Source: Verrucomicrobiota bacterium (GTDB lineage: Bacteria; Verrucomicrobiota; Verrucomicrobiia; Limisphaerales; Fontisphaeraceae). Taken from it: a DNA stretch of 64,000 nucleotides. A program made the translations under genes and the position numbers. How positions within the stretch are numbered: the stretch's first letter is position 1; every line of letters begins with the position of its first letter. Positions 26,976 to 34,495 of this stretch are shown here, piece by piece. Location: positions 1 through 64,000 of the forward strand of contig JBAXGN010000001.1 of assembly GCA_037139415.1 (NCBI GenBank). Direction: 5' to 3'. The notes below the pieces were generated by a model. That model ran no database searches. It was given only the letters and a program-made list of their open reading frames with translations, and was not told the DNA's origin.

Positions 26976-28283
26976 ATGAAATTGATCACGTACCTTGTGT
27001 TACCATTCGCACTTGCCGGGTTGGCGGGCGCGGCCGATTCGCGCCAAGCCGCGCGCGACGCCGTGCTGGCGGAAACCCTCAAACCCTATACCGGCCCTTC
27101 CGTGCGCGGGGTGGATACCAGCACCCTCAGCAATAAAGTGGTTTGCGGGTATCAAGGCTGGTTCAACGCCGAGGGTGACGGGGCGGATCGCGGCTGGGTA
27201 CACTGGACGAAAGGCAAAGGCGCGCTGGCACCGGGCAATGCCAAAATTGATTTCTGGCCCGACGTTTCCGAACTGGGCGCCGACGAACGGTTTGCCACCG
27301 GGTTCAAGCGACCGGATGGGCAACCCGCCGAGGTCTTCAGCTCGTTTAAAAACAAAACCGTGCTGCGCCACTTTGAGTGGATGCGCACCTACGGCATTGA
27401 CGGGGCGTTGGTGCAGCGATTTGCCGTCGGCGTGAATGATCCTCGCTCGCTCCGGCAAAACAATACGGTGCTCGCGCACTGCCGCGAGGGGGCCAACCGC
27501 AGCGGGCGCGCTTATGCGGTCATGTATGATCTCAGCGGCCTGGGCACCAACCGCATCAGTATGGTCATGGACGATTGGCGGCTGCTGCGTACGCGCATGC
27601 ACATCACGGAAGACCCGGCGTATCAGCGGCATCACGGCAAACCGCTCGTAGTCGTGTGGGGTGTTGGGTTCAACGACGGGCGCGCCTATACCATCGAGGA
27701 ATGCCGGCGCTTGGTTGAGTTTCTGAAAAACGACGCGCAGGCCGGTGGCTGCACTGTCATGCTCGGGGTGCCCACCTCGTGGCGCGAGTTGAAACGCGAC
27801 GCCGTCAACGATCCGGCGCTGTTGGAACTGCTCAAGCAGGCCGACATGGTCAGCCCCTGGACAGTTGGACGTTACCGCACCCCCGCCGATGTTTCACGCC
27901 ACAGCGAGCGGTTCTTGAAGCCCGACCTGGTCTGGTGCCGCGAACACAAGTTGGATTATCTCCCCGTGGTGTTTCCCGGTTTCAGTTGGCACAACATGAA
28001 GGGGGCGCCGCTGGATCAAACGCCGCGGCTGCGCGGGCAATTTCTCTGGTCCCAATTCTGCGAGGTTAAAAAGGCGGGAGCCTCGATGGTCTATGTGGCC
28101 ATGTTCGACGAGGTGGATGAAGGCACCGCCATTTTCAAATGCACCAATGATGTGCCGGTCAGCAATGAATCCCAGTTTGTGACCTACGAGGGGTTGCCGA
28201 GCGACCATTATCTCCGCCTCACCGGCGCGGGCGCAAAACTGATGCGCGGGGAAATCCCCCTGAGCGACCTGCCACCAAACTGA
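26976..28283 (+). CDS. secreted glycoside hydrolase family 71/99-like protein
   Basis: 435 residues with a signal peptide (LITYLVLPFALAGLAGA). The body shows features of the GH71/GH99-like clan: VVCGYQGWFNAEGDG, GWVHWTKGKG, the motif HFEWMRTYGIDGALVQRF, a central VVVWGVGFNDGR, and the end MVYVAMFDEVDEGTAIFK, where the acidic residues in FDEVDE are the best catalytic candidates. Family members cleave alpha-mannosidic or related linkages by an endo-acting mechanism. The substrate is not readable here, but the GH38 mannosidase in the same window makes mannans plausible. Confidence 0.75.
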   Translation: MKLITYLVLPFALAGLAGAADSRQAARDAVLAETLKPYTGPSVRGVDTSTLSNKVVCGYQGWFNAEGDGADRGWVHWTKGKGALAPGNAKIDFWPDVSELGADERFATGFKRPDGQPAEVFSSFKNKTVLRHFEWMRTYGIDGALVQRFAVGVNDPRSLRQNNTVLAHCREGANRSGRAYAVMYDLSGLGTNRISMVMDDWRLLRTRMHITEDPAYQRHHGKPLVVVWGVGFNDGRAYTIEECRRLVEFLKNDAQAGGCTVMLGVPTSWRELKRDAVNDPALLELLKQADMVSPWTVGRYRTPADVSRHSERFLKPDLVWCREHKLDYLPVVFPGFSWHNMKGAPLDQTPRLRGQFLWSQFCEVKKAGASMVYVAMFDEVDEGTAIFKCTNDVPVSNESQFVTYEGLPSDHYLRLTGAGAKLMRGEIPLSDLPPN

Positions 28284-28882
28284 GTGATCGCTGGAAATTT
28301 GATGTTGTATTGGAGCGGATAGCCCCTTATGGCGAGGACCCGACTTTGAAAACGGGCCTGCTTGAATCCCACGGCACGCCGCCCCAGCAATACCCGGAGG
28401 CACATTAATTCCAATGAGCTTTCAAGCTGAGACTAAGGCGCGCCGGATTTTGAGCGGCTAGCGAGACGCGAGCGAGGCGCATACCCGTCCCGACCTGTCG
28501 GGATAACGAGCGAGCAACGAAGCCAGCAGCTCAGAAGACCAGCGAATTAGTCTCATCTTGATAGCGATTTGGAATAAACGGTGGTGGCGGCAAAGACCGG
28601 ACAGCTCAATTCATCCGTCGGCGAACATGGTTGCAGGCTGCCGGTTCTTGCGCCGCCGAATTTTCCACCAGCCCATGCCGTGACAAGCTTGCCTGCGCCT
28701 ATCAGTTCCATAAATTATAGGTGTTAAGTTTGCTTATAATAAGGATTGTCATTTCCCGGCTTCTTGGATAATTTTCCTGGCGGACACCTTTTAGCGCGGC
28801 CAGGTTCGGGGTGGTTGCCTGTAAGCTGGCAGGGTGGCCTGATCGCAGATTGAACGTCAGGTTGCGCTTTTCCAGGTTGCCT
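28284..28882. other. gene-free stretch containing a MITE-like repeat
   Basis: 599 bases between the GH99-like gene and the DUF2339-like gene. The MITE-like element at 28418-28565 is its only recognisable content. No convincing promoter or gene was seen in 28566-28882. Confidence 0.5.
28418..28565. repeat. MITE-like element with 19-bp terminal inverted repeats
   Basis: GCTTTCAAGCTGAGACTAA (28418-28436) is repeated in reverse as TTAGTCTCATCTTGATAGC (28547-28565), with 2 mismatches out of 19. The 148-base element has no open frame and a GC-rich interior with short repeats (GCGAGACGCGAGCGAG, TCCCGACCTGTCGGGA). A deleted relative is found at 56786-56880. The size, the terminal inverted repeats and the second copy fit a miniature inverted-repeat element moved by a transposase encoded elsewhere. 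A clear target-site duplication is not visible. Confidence 0.6.
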
Positions 28883-30571
28883 ATGAGCATCAATGCTGAG
28901 TCGTTGAACCCTGCCGGGTCCGCCGAAAGACTGGACCGGATCGAAGCCAGACTGGCGCGGATCGAAGCCCAGTTGCAACTGGCGGCGCGCCGGGATGACA
29001 ATCCTGCCACGGCAACGCCGGTGGCGGACGCCCGCGTTGCCTTGCCCGCTCCGGAGCCAAGCGGCAGCCGCGAGGATGAACTGGAGTTTGCCTTGGGGCA
29101 GACGTGGTTTGCCCGGGCGGGCATTCTGGTGCTGGCGCTTGGCGCCGGTTTTGCGTTGTCACTCCCCTATCCCGGGTTGCCTTCCGGCCTCCCCTCGTGT
29201 CTGGGATACGCGCTGGTCGGGGGGCTCTTTCTGGTAGCCCATCTGTGGCAGAAATCGTTCGAACTGGTCTCCCGCTATTTCCGGTCGGCGGCCATGGTGC
29301 TGCTCTTTTTTGCTACATTGCGCCTCTTTTTTTTCACACCGACACCGGCCCTCTCGATCACCACCCTGACCGGTAAATCACTGCTGTTGGTGGTGGCCGG
29401 CATCAACCTGACGATTGCACTCCGGCGTAAATCGCCCTGGCTGACCGCTCTGGCGCTGGGCATGGGCTATGCCACATCGTTGATACTAAATTCAGCGTGG
29501 TTTCTGTTTCCTGTGCTCGTGGGGTTGTCGGTCCTGGTGGTCTATGCGTGGGCGCAACATCGTTGGTCGGTCATTCTGCTGGCTGGCATGGGTGCCACCT
29601 ACCTGACGTATTTGCTCTGGGCGATGAATAATCCTTTGCGGGGAAATGAACTGCGGATCGTCGGGGAGCCATTGAGCAGCGTTTTTTGCCTTTTGCTTTG
29701 CGGGGTGATCTTCGCGTTCCCATCCTTTTTCAGTCAAGCTCAGGAAGACAAGGAGTACCTGCTGAGCAGTCATGCCTTGTTCAATGCCAGCGCGTGTTTT
29801 GGACTGTTTTTGCTGCATACGGTCCTCGCGTTCGATTCGGTCCTCGTTTTTGCCCACCTGGTCGCTTCGGTCGTTTTTGTCGGAGTTGCGGCGGCGCTCT
29901 GGATGGTCAGGTCCAACCGGATCGCTTGCGCGTTTTATGCCATCACCGGCTATATGGCCATGAGTGTGGCCATTCTTAAGGCGTTTCCGGTTCCGGATAT
30001 TTTCATCTGGTTATCGGCCCAAAGCCTGGTTGTGGTCGCCACGGCCTTATGGTTTCGTTCACCATTTATCGTCGTGGCCAATTTTTTCATCTACGTCGCC
30101 ATAGTGCTTGGCTATATGTTCGTCGCCAAACGGGAGACCGGGATAAGCATTGGCTTCGGGCTGGTCGCCTTGGTCAGTGCCCGCATCCTGAACTGGCAAC
30201 AGGAACGCTTGCAGTTGCGAACCGAGACGATGCGCAATGCCTATCTCGTCGTGGTGTTTGTCGTGTTCCCTTATGCCTCGCACCACTTGGTGCCCCGATC
30301 TCTGGTGGCCATATCCTGGGTGGCCCTCGCCGGACTGTACTACTTGCTCTGCCGGGTGCTTCACAATCAGAAATATCGGTGGATGGGGCATTTCACGCTA
30401 CTGCTAACGGTATTCCATGTCCTGATGCTGGGCACCACTCAATTCAAACCGGAATATCGGATTCTCTCTTACCTCGTGCTCGGCACGGTCTTGGTGGTCA
30501 TTTCGCTGACGTTCAGCCGACGGCGGACGCGCGAACAAGCCAAGGGAGTTGGCGAAAACCACGTCGAGTGA
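28883..30571 (+). CDS. DUF2339-like polytopic membrane protein
   Basis: 562 residues from the ATG at 28883; the frame upstream is unlike the family. The N-terminus has a short coiled coil (RLDRIEARLARIEAQLQLAA), a proline/alanine linker, then FALGQTWFARAGILVLALGA, the typical entry into the first helix of DUF2339 proteins. About 16 hydrophobic helices follow, and a basic C-terminus is cytosolic. The function of the family is unknown. The gene is followed closely by the ThuA gene. Confidence 0.7.
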   Translation: MSINAESLNPAGSAERLDRIEARLARIEAQLQLAARRDDNPATATPVADARVALPAPEPSGSREDELEFALGQTWFARAGILVLALGAGFALSLPYPGLPSGLPSCLGYALVGGLFLVAHLWQKSFELVSRYFRSAAMVLLFFATLRLFFFTPTPALSITTLTGKSLLLVVAGINLTIALRRKSPWLTALALGMGYATSLILNSAWFLFPVLVGLSVLVVYAWAQHRWSVILLAGMGATYLTYLLWAMNNPLRGNELRIVGEPLSSVFCLLLCGVIFAFPSFFSQAQEDKEYLLSSHALFNASACFGLFLLHTVLAFDSVLVFAHLVASVVFVGVAAALWMVRSNRIACAFYAITGYMAMSVAILKAFPVPDIFIWLSAQSLVVVATALWFRSPFIVVANFFIYVAIVLGYMFVAKRETGISIGFGLVALVSARILNWQQERLQLRTETMRNAYLVVVFVVFPYASHHLVPRSLVAISWVALAGLYYLLCRVLHNQKYRWMGHFTLLLTVFHVLMLGTTQFKPEYRILSYLVLGTVLVVISLTFSRRRTREQAKGVGENHVE

Positions 30572-30642
30572 ATTGGCAAGGCGGAAATTTTTCAGGAGTT
30601 GGCTTGCCAACGGCGTTGAAAAAGGCATCCTTTACGTCACGT

Positions 30643-31416
30643 ATGAAAATTAATTTAAGCCGATTCCTGCTCGCCCTATTGGCATTCATTACCGGCCTCC
30701 CGCTGGCCGCCGGGGATGCCAAACCGCTGAAAGTGCTGTGGATGACCGGCGGCGGTTTCCACGATTACAAAGGGCTGACGCCTTCATTAACCCAGAGTAT
30801 TCAGAAATACGCCAACGTCACCTTTGAGGTGGAATGGGATTACAAGAAACTGGCTAAACCCGGCTACGCCGATGGCTACGACGTGGTGGTGTATTTCTTT
30901 TCACAGCACGACAAGGACGGCAAGCCGATCGTGGATAACATCGCGGCGACCATCCGCGCCGGCAAACCGGCGGTCTTCATCCATGGCACCACGCATTCAT
31001 TCCGGGCACTGGAACGCGACGCCTATTGTGAATCCATCGGGATGACTTCCACCCGGCATGACAAGGCTGGTCCCATCGCCACGAAAAAGGCGGAGGACCA
31101 TCCGATCAGTCGCTTTTGGCCCGCCAACTGGAAGACCGAGAAGGATGAGCTGTATGAGAACGTGAAATTCTGGCCCAACGCCAAACCCCTGATGACCGCG
31201 TACAGCGACACCTCGAAGAAAGATCAGGTTGTCACTTGGGTCAACCAATACGGGAAGGCCCGCGTCTTTGGCACCACCTTGGGCCACGGGCCGCCGACCA
31301 CCGATATGCCGGTGTACCACCAACTGTTGGCCAATGGCCTGCTGTGGGTATGCAACCAGTTGGATGACGCCGGTCAGCCCAAGCCCGGCTTTGGCGGCAC
31401 CGGGGCCGCGAAGTAG
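30643..31416 (+). CDS. secreted ThuA-domain protein
   Basis: 257 residues from the ATG at 30643, which opens a signal peptide (FLLALLAFITGLPLAAG); the long frame upstream overlaps the membrane-protein gene and is not coding. The ThuA fold (class-I-glutaminase-like) is seen as KVLWMTGGGFHDYKGLT, YDVVVYFFSQHD, AGKPAVFIHGTTHSF, DHPISRFWP, WVNQYGKARVFGTTLGHGP and a final LANGLLWV. ThuA proteins are linked to trehalose and other sugar catabolism, and exported forms are very common in Verrucomicrobia and Planctomycetes. The reaction is unknown. Confidence 0.85.
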   Translation: MKINLSRFLLALLAFITGLPLAAGDAKPLKVLWMTGGGFHDYKGLTPSLTQSIQKYANVTFEVEWDYKKLAKPGYADGYDVVVYFFSQHDKDGKPIVDNIAATIRAGKPAVFIHGTTHSFRALERDAYCESIGMTSTRHDKAGPIATKKAEDHPISRFWPANWKTEKDELYENVKFWPNAKPLMTAYSDTSKKDQVVTWVNQYGKARVFGTTLGHGPPTTDMPVYHQLLANGLLWVCNQLDDAGQPKPGFGGTGAAK

Positions 31417-31418
31417 GT

Positions 31419-31793
31419 TTAATCCATTTGGTGCGGATCCTGGCCGATGGCCACGATACTGCACGCTTGAATGACATTCAGGCCCAAACGCTCCGCTTCC
31501 ACCATGACTTCCGGCGACTCAGACCCGGGATTCAACCAGAATTCCTCGCACCCTTTGCTGGCGATGTCCGGCAGCAGTTTGAGCACGACTGACGGCGGAA
31601 CATACACACTGATTTTGGTCGGTCGCCCCGGCACATCCAGAATACTGCGATAGGCGGGAATGTTCTCCACTCGCAAATCTTTGGGATGGACTGGATAGAC
31701 GATAAAACCCTGCTGCCGGAACGCCCGCACGGCTTTGTTACCGTACTTGCTCCGGTCATTCGACGCACCAATGATTGCCACGGTCTTAATCAT
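31419..31793 (-). CDS. CoA-binding domain protein (YccU-like)
   Basis: 124 residues from the ATG at 31793, directly before the Rossmann motif VAIIGASNDRSKYGNKA. Next come VYPVHPKD, SVYVPPSVVLKLLPDIASKG and EFWLNPGSES, typical of the small stand-alone CoA-binding proteins related to the succinyl-CoA ligase alpha subunit. The family is cytosolic and its role is unsettled. It is convergent with the ThuA gene, with only 2 bases between the stops. The 180 bases upstream separate it from the Y-RNA-like element. Confidence 0.88.
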   Translation of the reverse strand: MIKTVAIIGASNDRSKYGNKAVRAFRQQGFIVYPVHPKDLRVENIPAYRSILDVPGRPTKISVYVPPSVVLKLLPDIASKGCEEFWLNPGSESPEVMVEAERLGLNVIQACSIVAIGQDPHQMD

Positions 31794-31970
31794 GCTCTTC
31801 AGTGTATCGTATTTTGCCGAAATGTCCATGCGCGGATCATGCTCGCCACTCCCAGGCAGCGCGTAGCCACAGGATTCCATGGATCAAGACTTCTTGGGGA
31901 ATCCGACCACCTGGCTTCGTGGGAACGGGCGAACTCCAAAAACATGTCGCTATTCGCAACTAAAAAGTCG

Positions 31971-31976
31971 TAGAAT
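31971..31976 (+). promoter_or_regulatory. candidate -10 box of the Y-RNA-like element
   Basis: TAGAAT lies 6 bases before the first paired base of the RNA (31983), the expected distance to a transcription start. No good -35 box or sigma-54 site is seen upstream. Confidence 0.35.
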
Positions 31977-31982
31977 TTTTTA

Positions 31983-32086
31983 TGACGAATGCCGTCGAAA
32001 GTACATGTTCCGGGTTCGAATTCCGATGGCTCCAACAGGTGGGGCCATAGCTCAATGGTAGAGCAGTCTTTCGGCACCTTTTGTCA
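31983..32086 (+). ncRNA. YrlA-type Y-RNA-like element: circularly permuted tRNA mimic
   Basis: A tRNA body is laid out in permuted order. Variable loop ATGTT (32005-32009); T arm CGGG-TTCGAAT-TCCG (32011-32025); acceptor 3' strand TGGCTCC (32027-32033); a 7-base loop AACAGGT; acceptor 5' strand GGGGCCA (32041-32047), all seven pairs formed with one G-U; TA; D arm GCTC-AATGGTA-GAGC (32050-32064). Where the anticodon arm would be, the two ends pair: TGACGAA with TTTTGTCA, TGCC with GGCA, GAAAG with CTTTC, separated by bulges. The 5' strand has GTCGAAAG (31994-32001), matching the GNCGAAN(0-1)G signature reported for the Ro60-binding stem of bacterial Y RNAs. rtcB starts 41 bases downstream, as in RNA-repair operons where Y RNAs and rtcB are neighbours. 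No Ro60 gene is in the window. The structure is read by eye; function is inferred. Confidence 0.75.
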
Positions 32087-32127
32087 CACCTGTTACGGCA
32101 GCAATAAATGATGCATCCATAAATTTT

Positions 32128-33648
32128 ATGAGCGATAACATACAAAATAGTTCCGTTCCCCATATCCATCCCACGGGTGAAGCCACCGGATATTTGCCAG
32201 CGCGCGACTCCAAGGGAAAGCCCATTACCGTGATCGCCACCCAGGCCATCCGGGACAGCTTTGACGCCACCTGCCTTGAACAGGCGCTTAACTCCCGCAG
32301 TGCCCCTGGAGTTACGGAACTGGTGTTGAATCCCGATGGACACGCCGGATACGGCGCGCCTGTGGGTTGCGTGCTAGTTTCCCCGACCCATATTTATCCC
32401 GGCCCGGTAGGGGTGGATATCAAATGCTCCATGAGCCTGTTGCAACTGGAGCTGCCGAACGATCAGGTGGATGACAAACCGATCCGCCGCTCCCTAATCA
32501 ACGCCATCACTGAACGCACACCGACCGGGCCCGGTCGCGGACAACGCTCGGTTAAAAAGGGGCGTCCGGTTTCTGTCGAACTGGGGCGTCGCGTCGCCGT
32601 GGAGGGCGCTTCGGAAGGCGTGTGCCGCGAACTGGGAATTCCCACGGCCTGGGCGCAACGTTGCGAGGACGCATTTCATGTGGGACATTCCGGAACCCGG
32701 GATGATCTGGCCAATCGGCTGGAGTTTTTGTTGACCACCGGCAAGTTTGCTCGCTTCGAGGAAAAAGTGCGCCAGCTTGGATCATACGGCGGCGGAAATC
32801 ATTTTGGCGAATGCGAGGCGGTGAAGATTGCCGACGATGCGCGCGCACGCCGGACGGCGGAAGTGTTTGGCTTGCGCGATGGGAATGTGGCGTTTCTCTC
32901 GCATTGCGGTTCACGCGGTTTTGGGTACCAGTTGGCCAAGGGCCAATTTCAAACCCTGCAGGCCAAGTTCGAGACCTGGAGCATTCCCCTGCCCGGCGCG
33001 GATCGCGAGTTAGTCTATGCGCCGTTAGGCACACCGGAGGCGGATGCCTATCTGGATGACATGGCGCTGGGCGGAAACTTTGCCACGGTAAACCACCTAT
33101 TGATTAACGCGCTGGTCTTGGAGGCATTCCAGGAAATCATCCCGGGTGTAAAAGGTTCGCTGGTCTATTACATCAGCCACAACATTGCCCGGCGCGAGAT
33201 TGTGGAAAACCGGGAATGCTGGGTGCATCGCAAGGGGGCAACCCGTGCGTTCCCAGCCGGACACCATGCGCTGAAGGACACGTTGTTCTACGAGACCGGT
33301 CACCCTATTCTGCTGCCGGGCAATCCCGCTGCCGGATCGTGTGTGATGGTAGCCAATGACGGTGCCGCGTTGAGTTGTTACAGCGTGAACCATGGCGCGG
33401 GCCGGGCCAAGGGACGCAAGGCGGCCATTCGCGAACTGGATCAGAAAACCGTGGACGCCGAATTCGTCGCCCATGATATCCTGACCAACTGCCGCCAGTA
33501 TCCAAAGGATGAGGCGCCTGCCGCGTACAAGGATTTCAACGAAGTGTTGAACTCAGTCAAACTGGCCAACCTGGCCAGTGAAGTGGCACGGCTGAAAGCG
33601 CGCTTTGTCATCAAAGACTCGGATGAAAGCCTGAAAGGCGCGGCATAA
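32128..33648 (+). CDS. rtcB: RtcB RNA ligase
   Basis: 506 residues. RtcB joins RNA ends carrying 2',3'-cyclic phosphate (or 3'-phosphate) to 5'-OH ends, using GTP and Mn2+. Conserved metal and guanylylation motifs are present: NPDGHAGYGAPVG, GVDIKCS (metal cysteine), GSYGGGNHFGE, LSHCGSRGFG, YYISHNIARREI, RKGATRAFP and VNHGAGRAKGRKAA (the histidine that carries GMP). It is somewhat longer than E. coli RtcB and belongs to the bacterial paralogue group found outside enterobacteria. No RtcA cyclase or RtcR regulator is nearby. The ATG at 32128 has no clear ribosome site. Its leader follows the Y-RNA-like element directly, suggesting one transcript for ligase and RNA. Confidence 0.92.
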   Translation: MSDNIQNSSVPHIHPTGEATGYLPARDSKGKPITVIATQAIRDSFDATCLEQALNSRSAPGVTELVLNPDGHAGYGAPVGCVLVSPTHIYPGPVGVDIKCSMSLLQLELPNDQVDDKPIRRSLINAITERTPTGPGRGQRSVKKGRPVSVELGRRVAVEGASEGVCRELGIPTAWAQRCEDAFHVGHSGTRDDLANRLEFLLTTGKFARFEEKVRQLGSYGGGNHFGECEAVKIADDARARRTAEVFGLRDGNVAFLSHCGSRGFGYQLAKGQFQTLQAKFETWSIPLPGADRELVYAPLGTPEADAYLDDMALGGNFATVNHLLINALVLEAFQEIIPGVKGSLVYYISHNIARREIVENRECWVHRKGATRAFPAGHHALKDTLFYETGHPILLPGNPAAGSCVMVANDGAALSCYSVNHGAGRAKGRKAAIRELDQKTVDAEFVAHDILTNCRQYPKDEAPAAYKDFNEVLNSVKLANLASEVARLKARFVIKDSDESLKGAA

Positions 33649-33655
33649 AGCCAGG

Positions 33656-34399
33656 CTAATGCGCGATTACAGGCGGTTCTTCGCCGAAGCGTTCCGCGCC
33701 GCGCCAGGGATCAACCCGGATGGCGTTTTTCTCCAAGGGGGTACCTTGGGCATGACGACGCCACAGCCAGGCGGCAACGACGGCGTTGCGTGCCTTCACT
33801 ACCGCAACTTTATCTTTTTCGGCCAATTCAGGGAATGAATTCAGGTGATCCGCTGGATGCGACAGGTCTGAATTGTCGAGTTCGGTATCATCCACCGGTT
33901 CCCCCAATTCATCGTATTCCGGCGGTGGCGGCGGGACCGGCTTGAGGGCGCTGATCAGAAAGTATGCGAATTTATCCGCCTGCCAGTTTAGGGCAGTGTT
34001 GATATCGGACGGAAGCCGATTCCGTAACGTTTCGACATCGGTCGGAAGCTTGGCCACCGGCACGACCTGCTCGCAATCCACCCAGAAGCCCAGCTCCTGA
34101 TAGATGCTTTCCGTCGCCTGAAGTGCCGCGAAGGCATCCTCGACGAGTTGCGGCCATTGGATGGGGGTGGCACCTGCTTCGGCAAGCAGGTCGGACAACA
34201 CCGGGGCAGAAACCATTTTTTCAACGGTGGGCGGGCCGGCCAACTCATTGGTATAAGCGCGAATGATGGCCGCCTCAAACCAGGTTCGCGCCTCCGTTTC
34301 GCTCGTGTCATACACAATAGTGTTGAGGCACCAATCGCGGAGCGATCCGCTCTGCGGGTCAAACTGGCTGATACACACGGTGAGGAGTGATGCGTTCAT
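33656..34399 (-). CDS. hypothetical protein
   Basis: 247 residues, no family recognised. It starts MNASLLTVCISQFDPQSGSL. It is acidic and soluble, with a helical middle (EARTWFEAAIIRAYTNELAG), a proline run (PVPPPPPEYDELGEPVDD) and a helical C-terminal part (DKVAVVKARNAVVAAWLWRR). There is no signal peptide or membrane helix. It converges with rtcB (7 bases apart) and lies downstream of recN on the same strand. The composition is like neighbouring genes, and the uninterrupted frame supports a real gene. Confidence 0.6.
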   Translation of the reverse strand: MNASLLTVCISQFDPQSGSLRDWCLNTIVYDTSETEARTWFEAAIIRAYTNELAGPPTVEKMVSAPVLSDLLAEAGATPIQWPQLVEDAFAALQATESIYQELGFWVDCEQVVPVAKLPTDVETLRNRLPSDINTALNWQADKFAYFLISALKPVPPPPPEYDELGEPVDDTELDNSDLSHPADHLNSFPELAEKDKVAVVKARNAVVAAWLWRRHAQGTPLEKNAIRVDPWRGAERFGEEPPVIAH

Positions 34400-34495
34400 A
34401 GTTCAAGCTAAGTCAGAGTTGGCAGGGTGTCAAATCCATCACGTGTTGCCAAAACCACGCGGTAATCATTGGTTGTATCCTTCATGGCGGCTGGG

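Noticed and set aside
30049-30642. Long upstream extension of the ThuA frame
   Set aside because: It overlaps the membrane-protein gene in another frame and lacks any family resemblance; a clear signal peptide starts at 30643.
31850-31970. Sigma-54 promoter in front of the Y-RNA-like element, as in enterobacterial RNA-repair operons
   Set aside because: No GG-N10-GC element with a good flank was found; only a -10-like TAGAAT.
31983-32086. Permuted (two-piece) tmRNA gene
   Set aside because: The acceptor stem closed by a loop is also found in permuted tmRNA precursors. However, here the D arm has a normal 4-bp stem and no tag reading frame or pseudoknot region follows; rtcB begins 41 bases later. 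The GNCGAANG stem points to a Y RNA.
31955-32115. Two tandem, partly degraded ordinary tRNA genes
   Set aside because: No 5' half is found upstream of the T arm and no anticodon arm follows the D arm. The flanking acceptor strands are exactly complementary to each other, which two unrelated fragments would not be expected to show.
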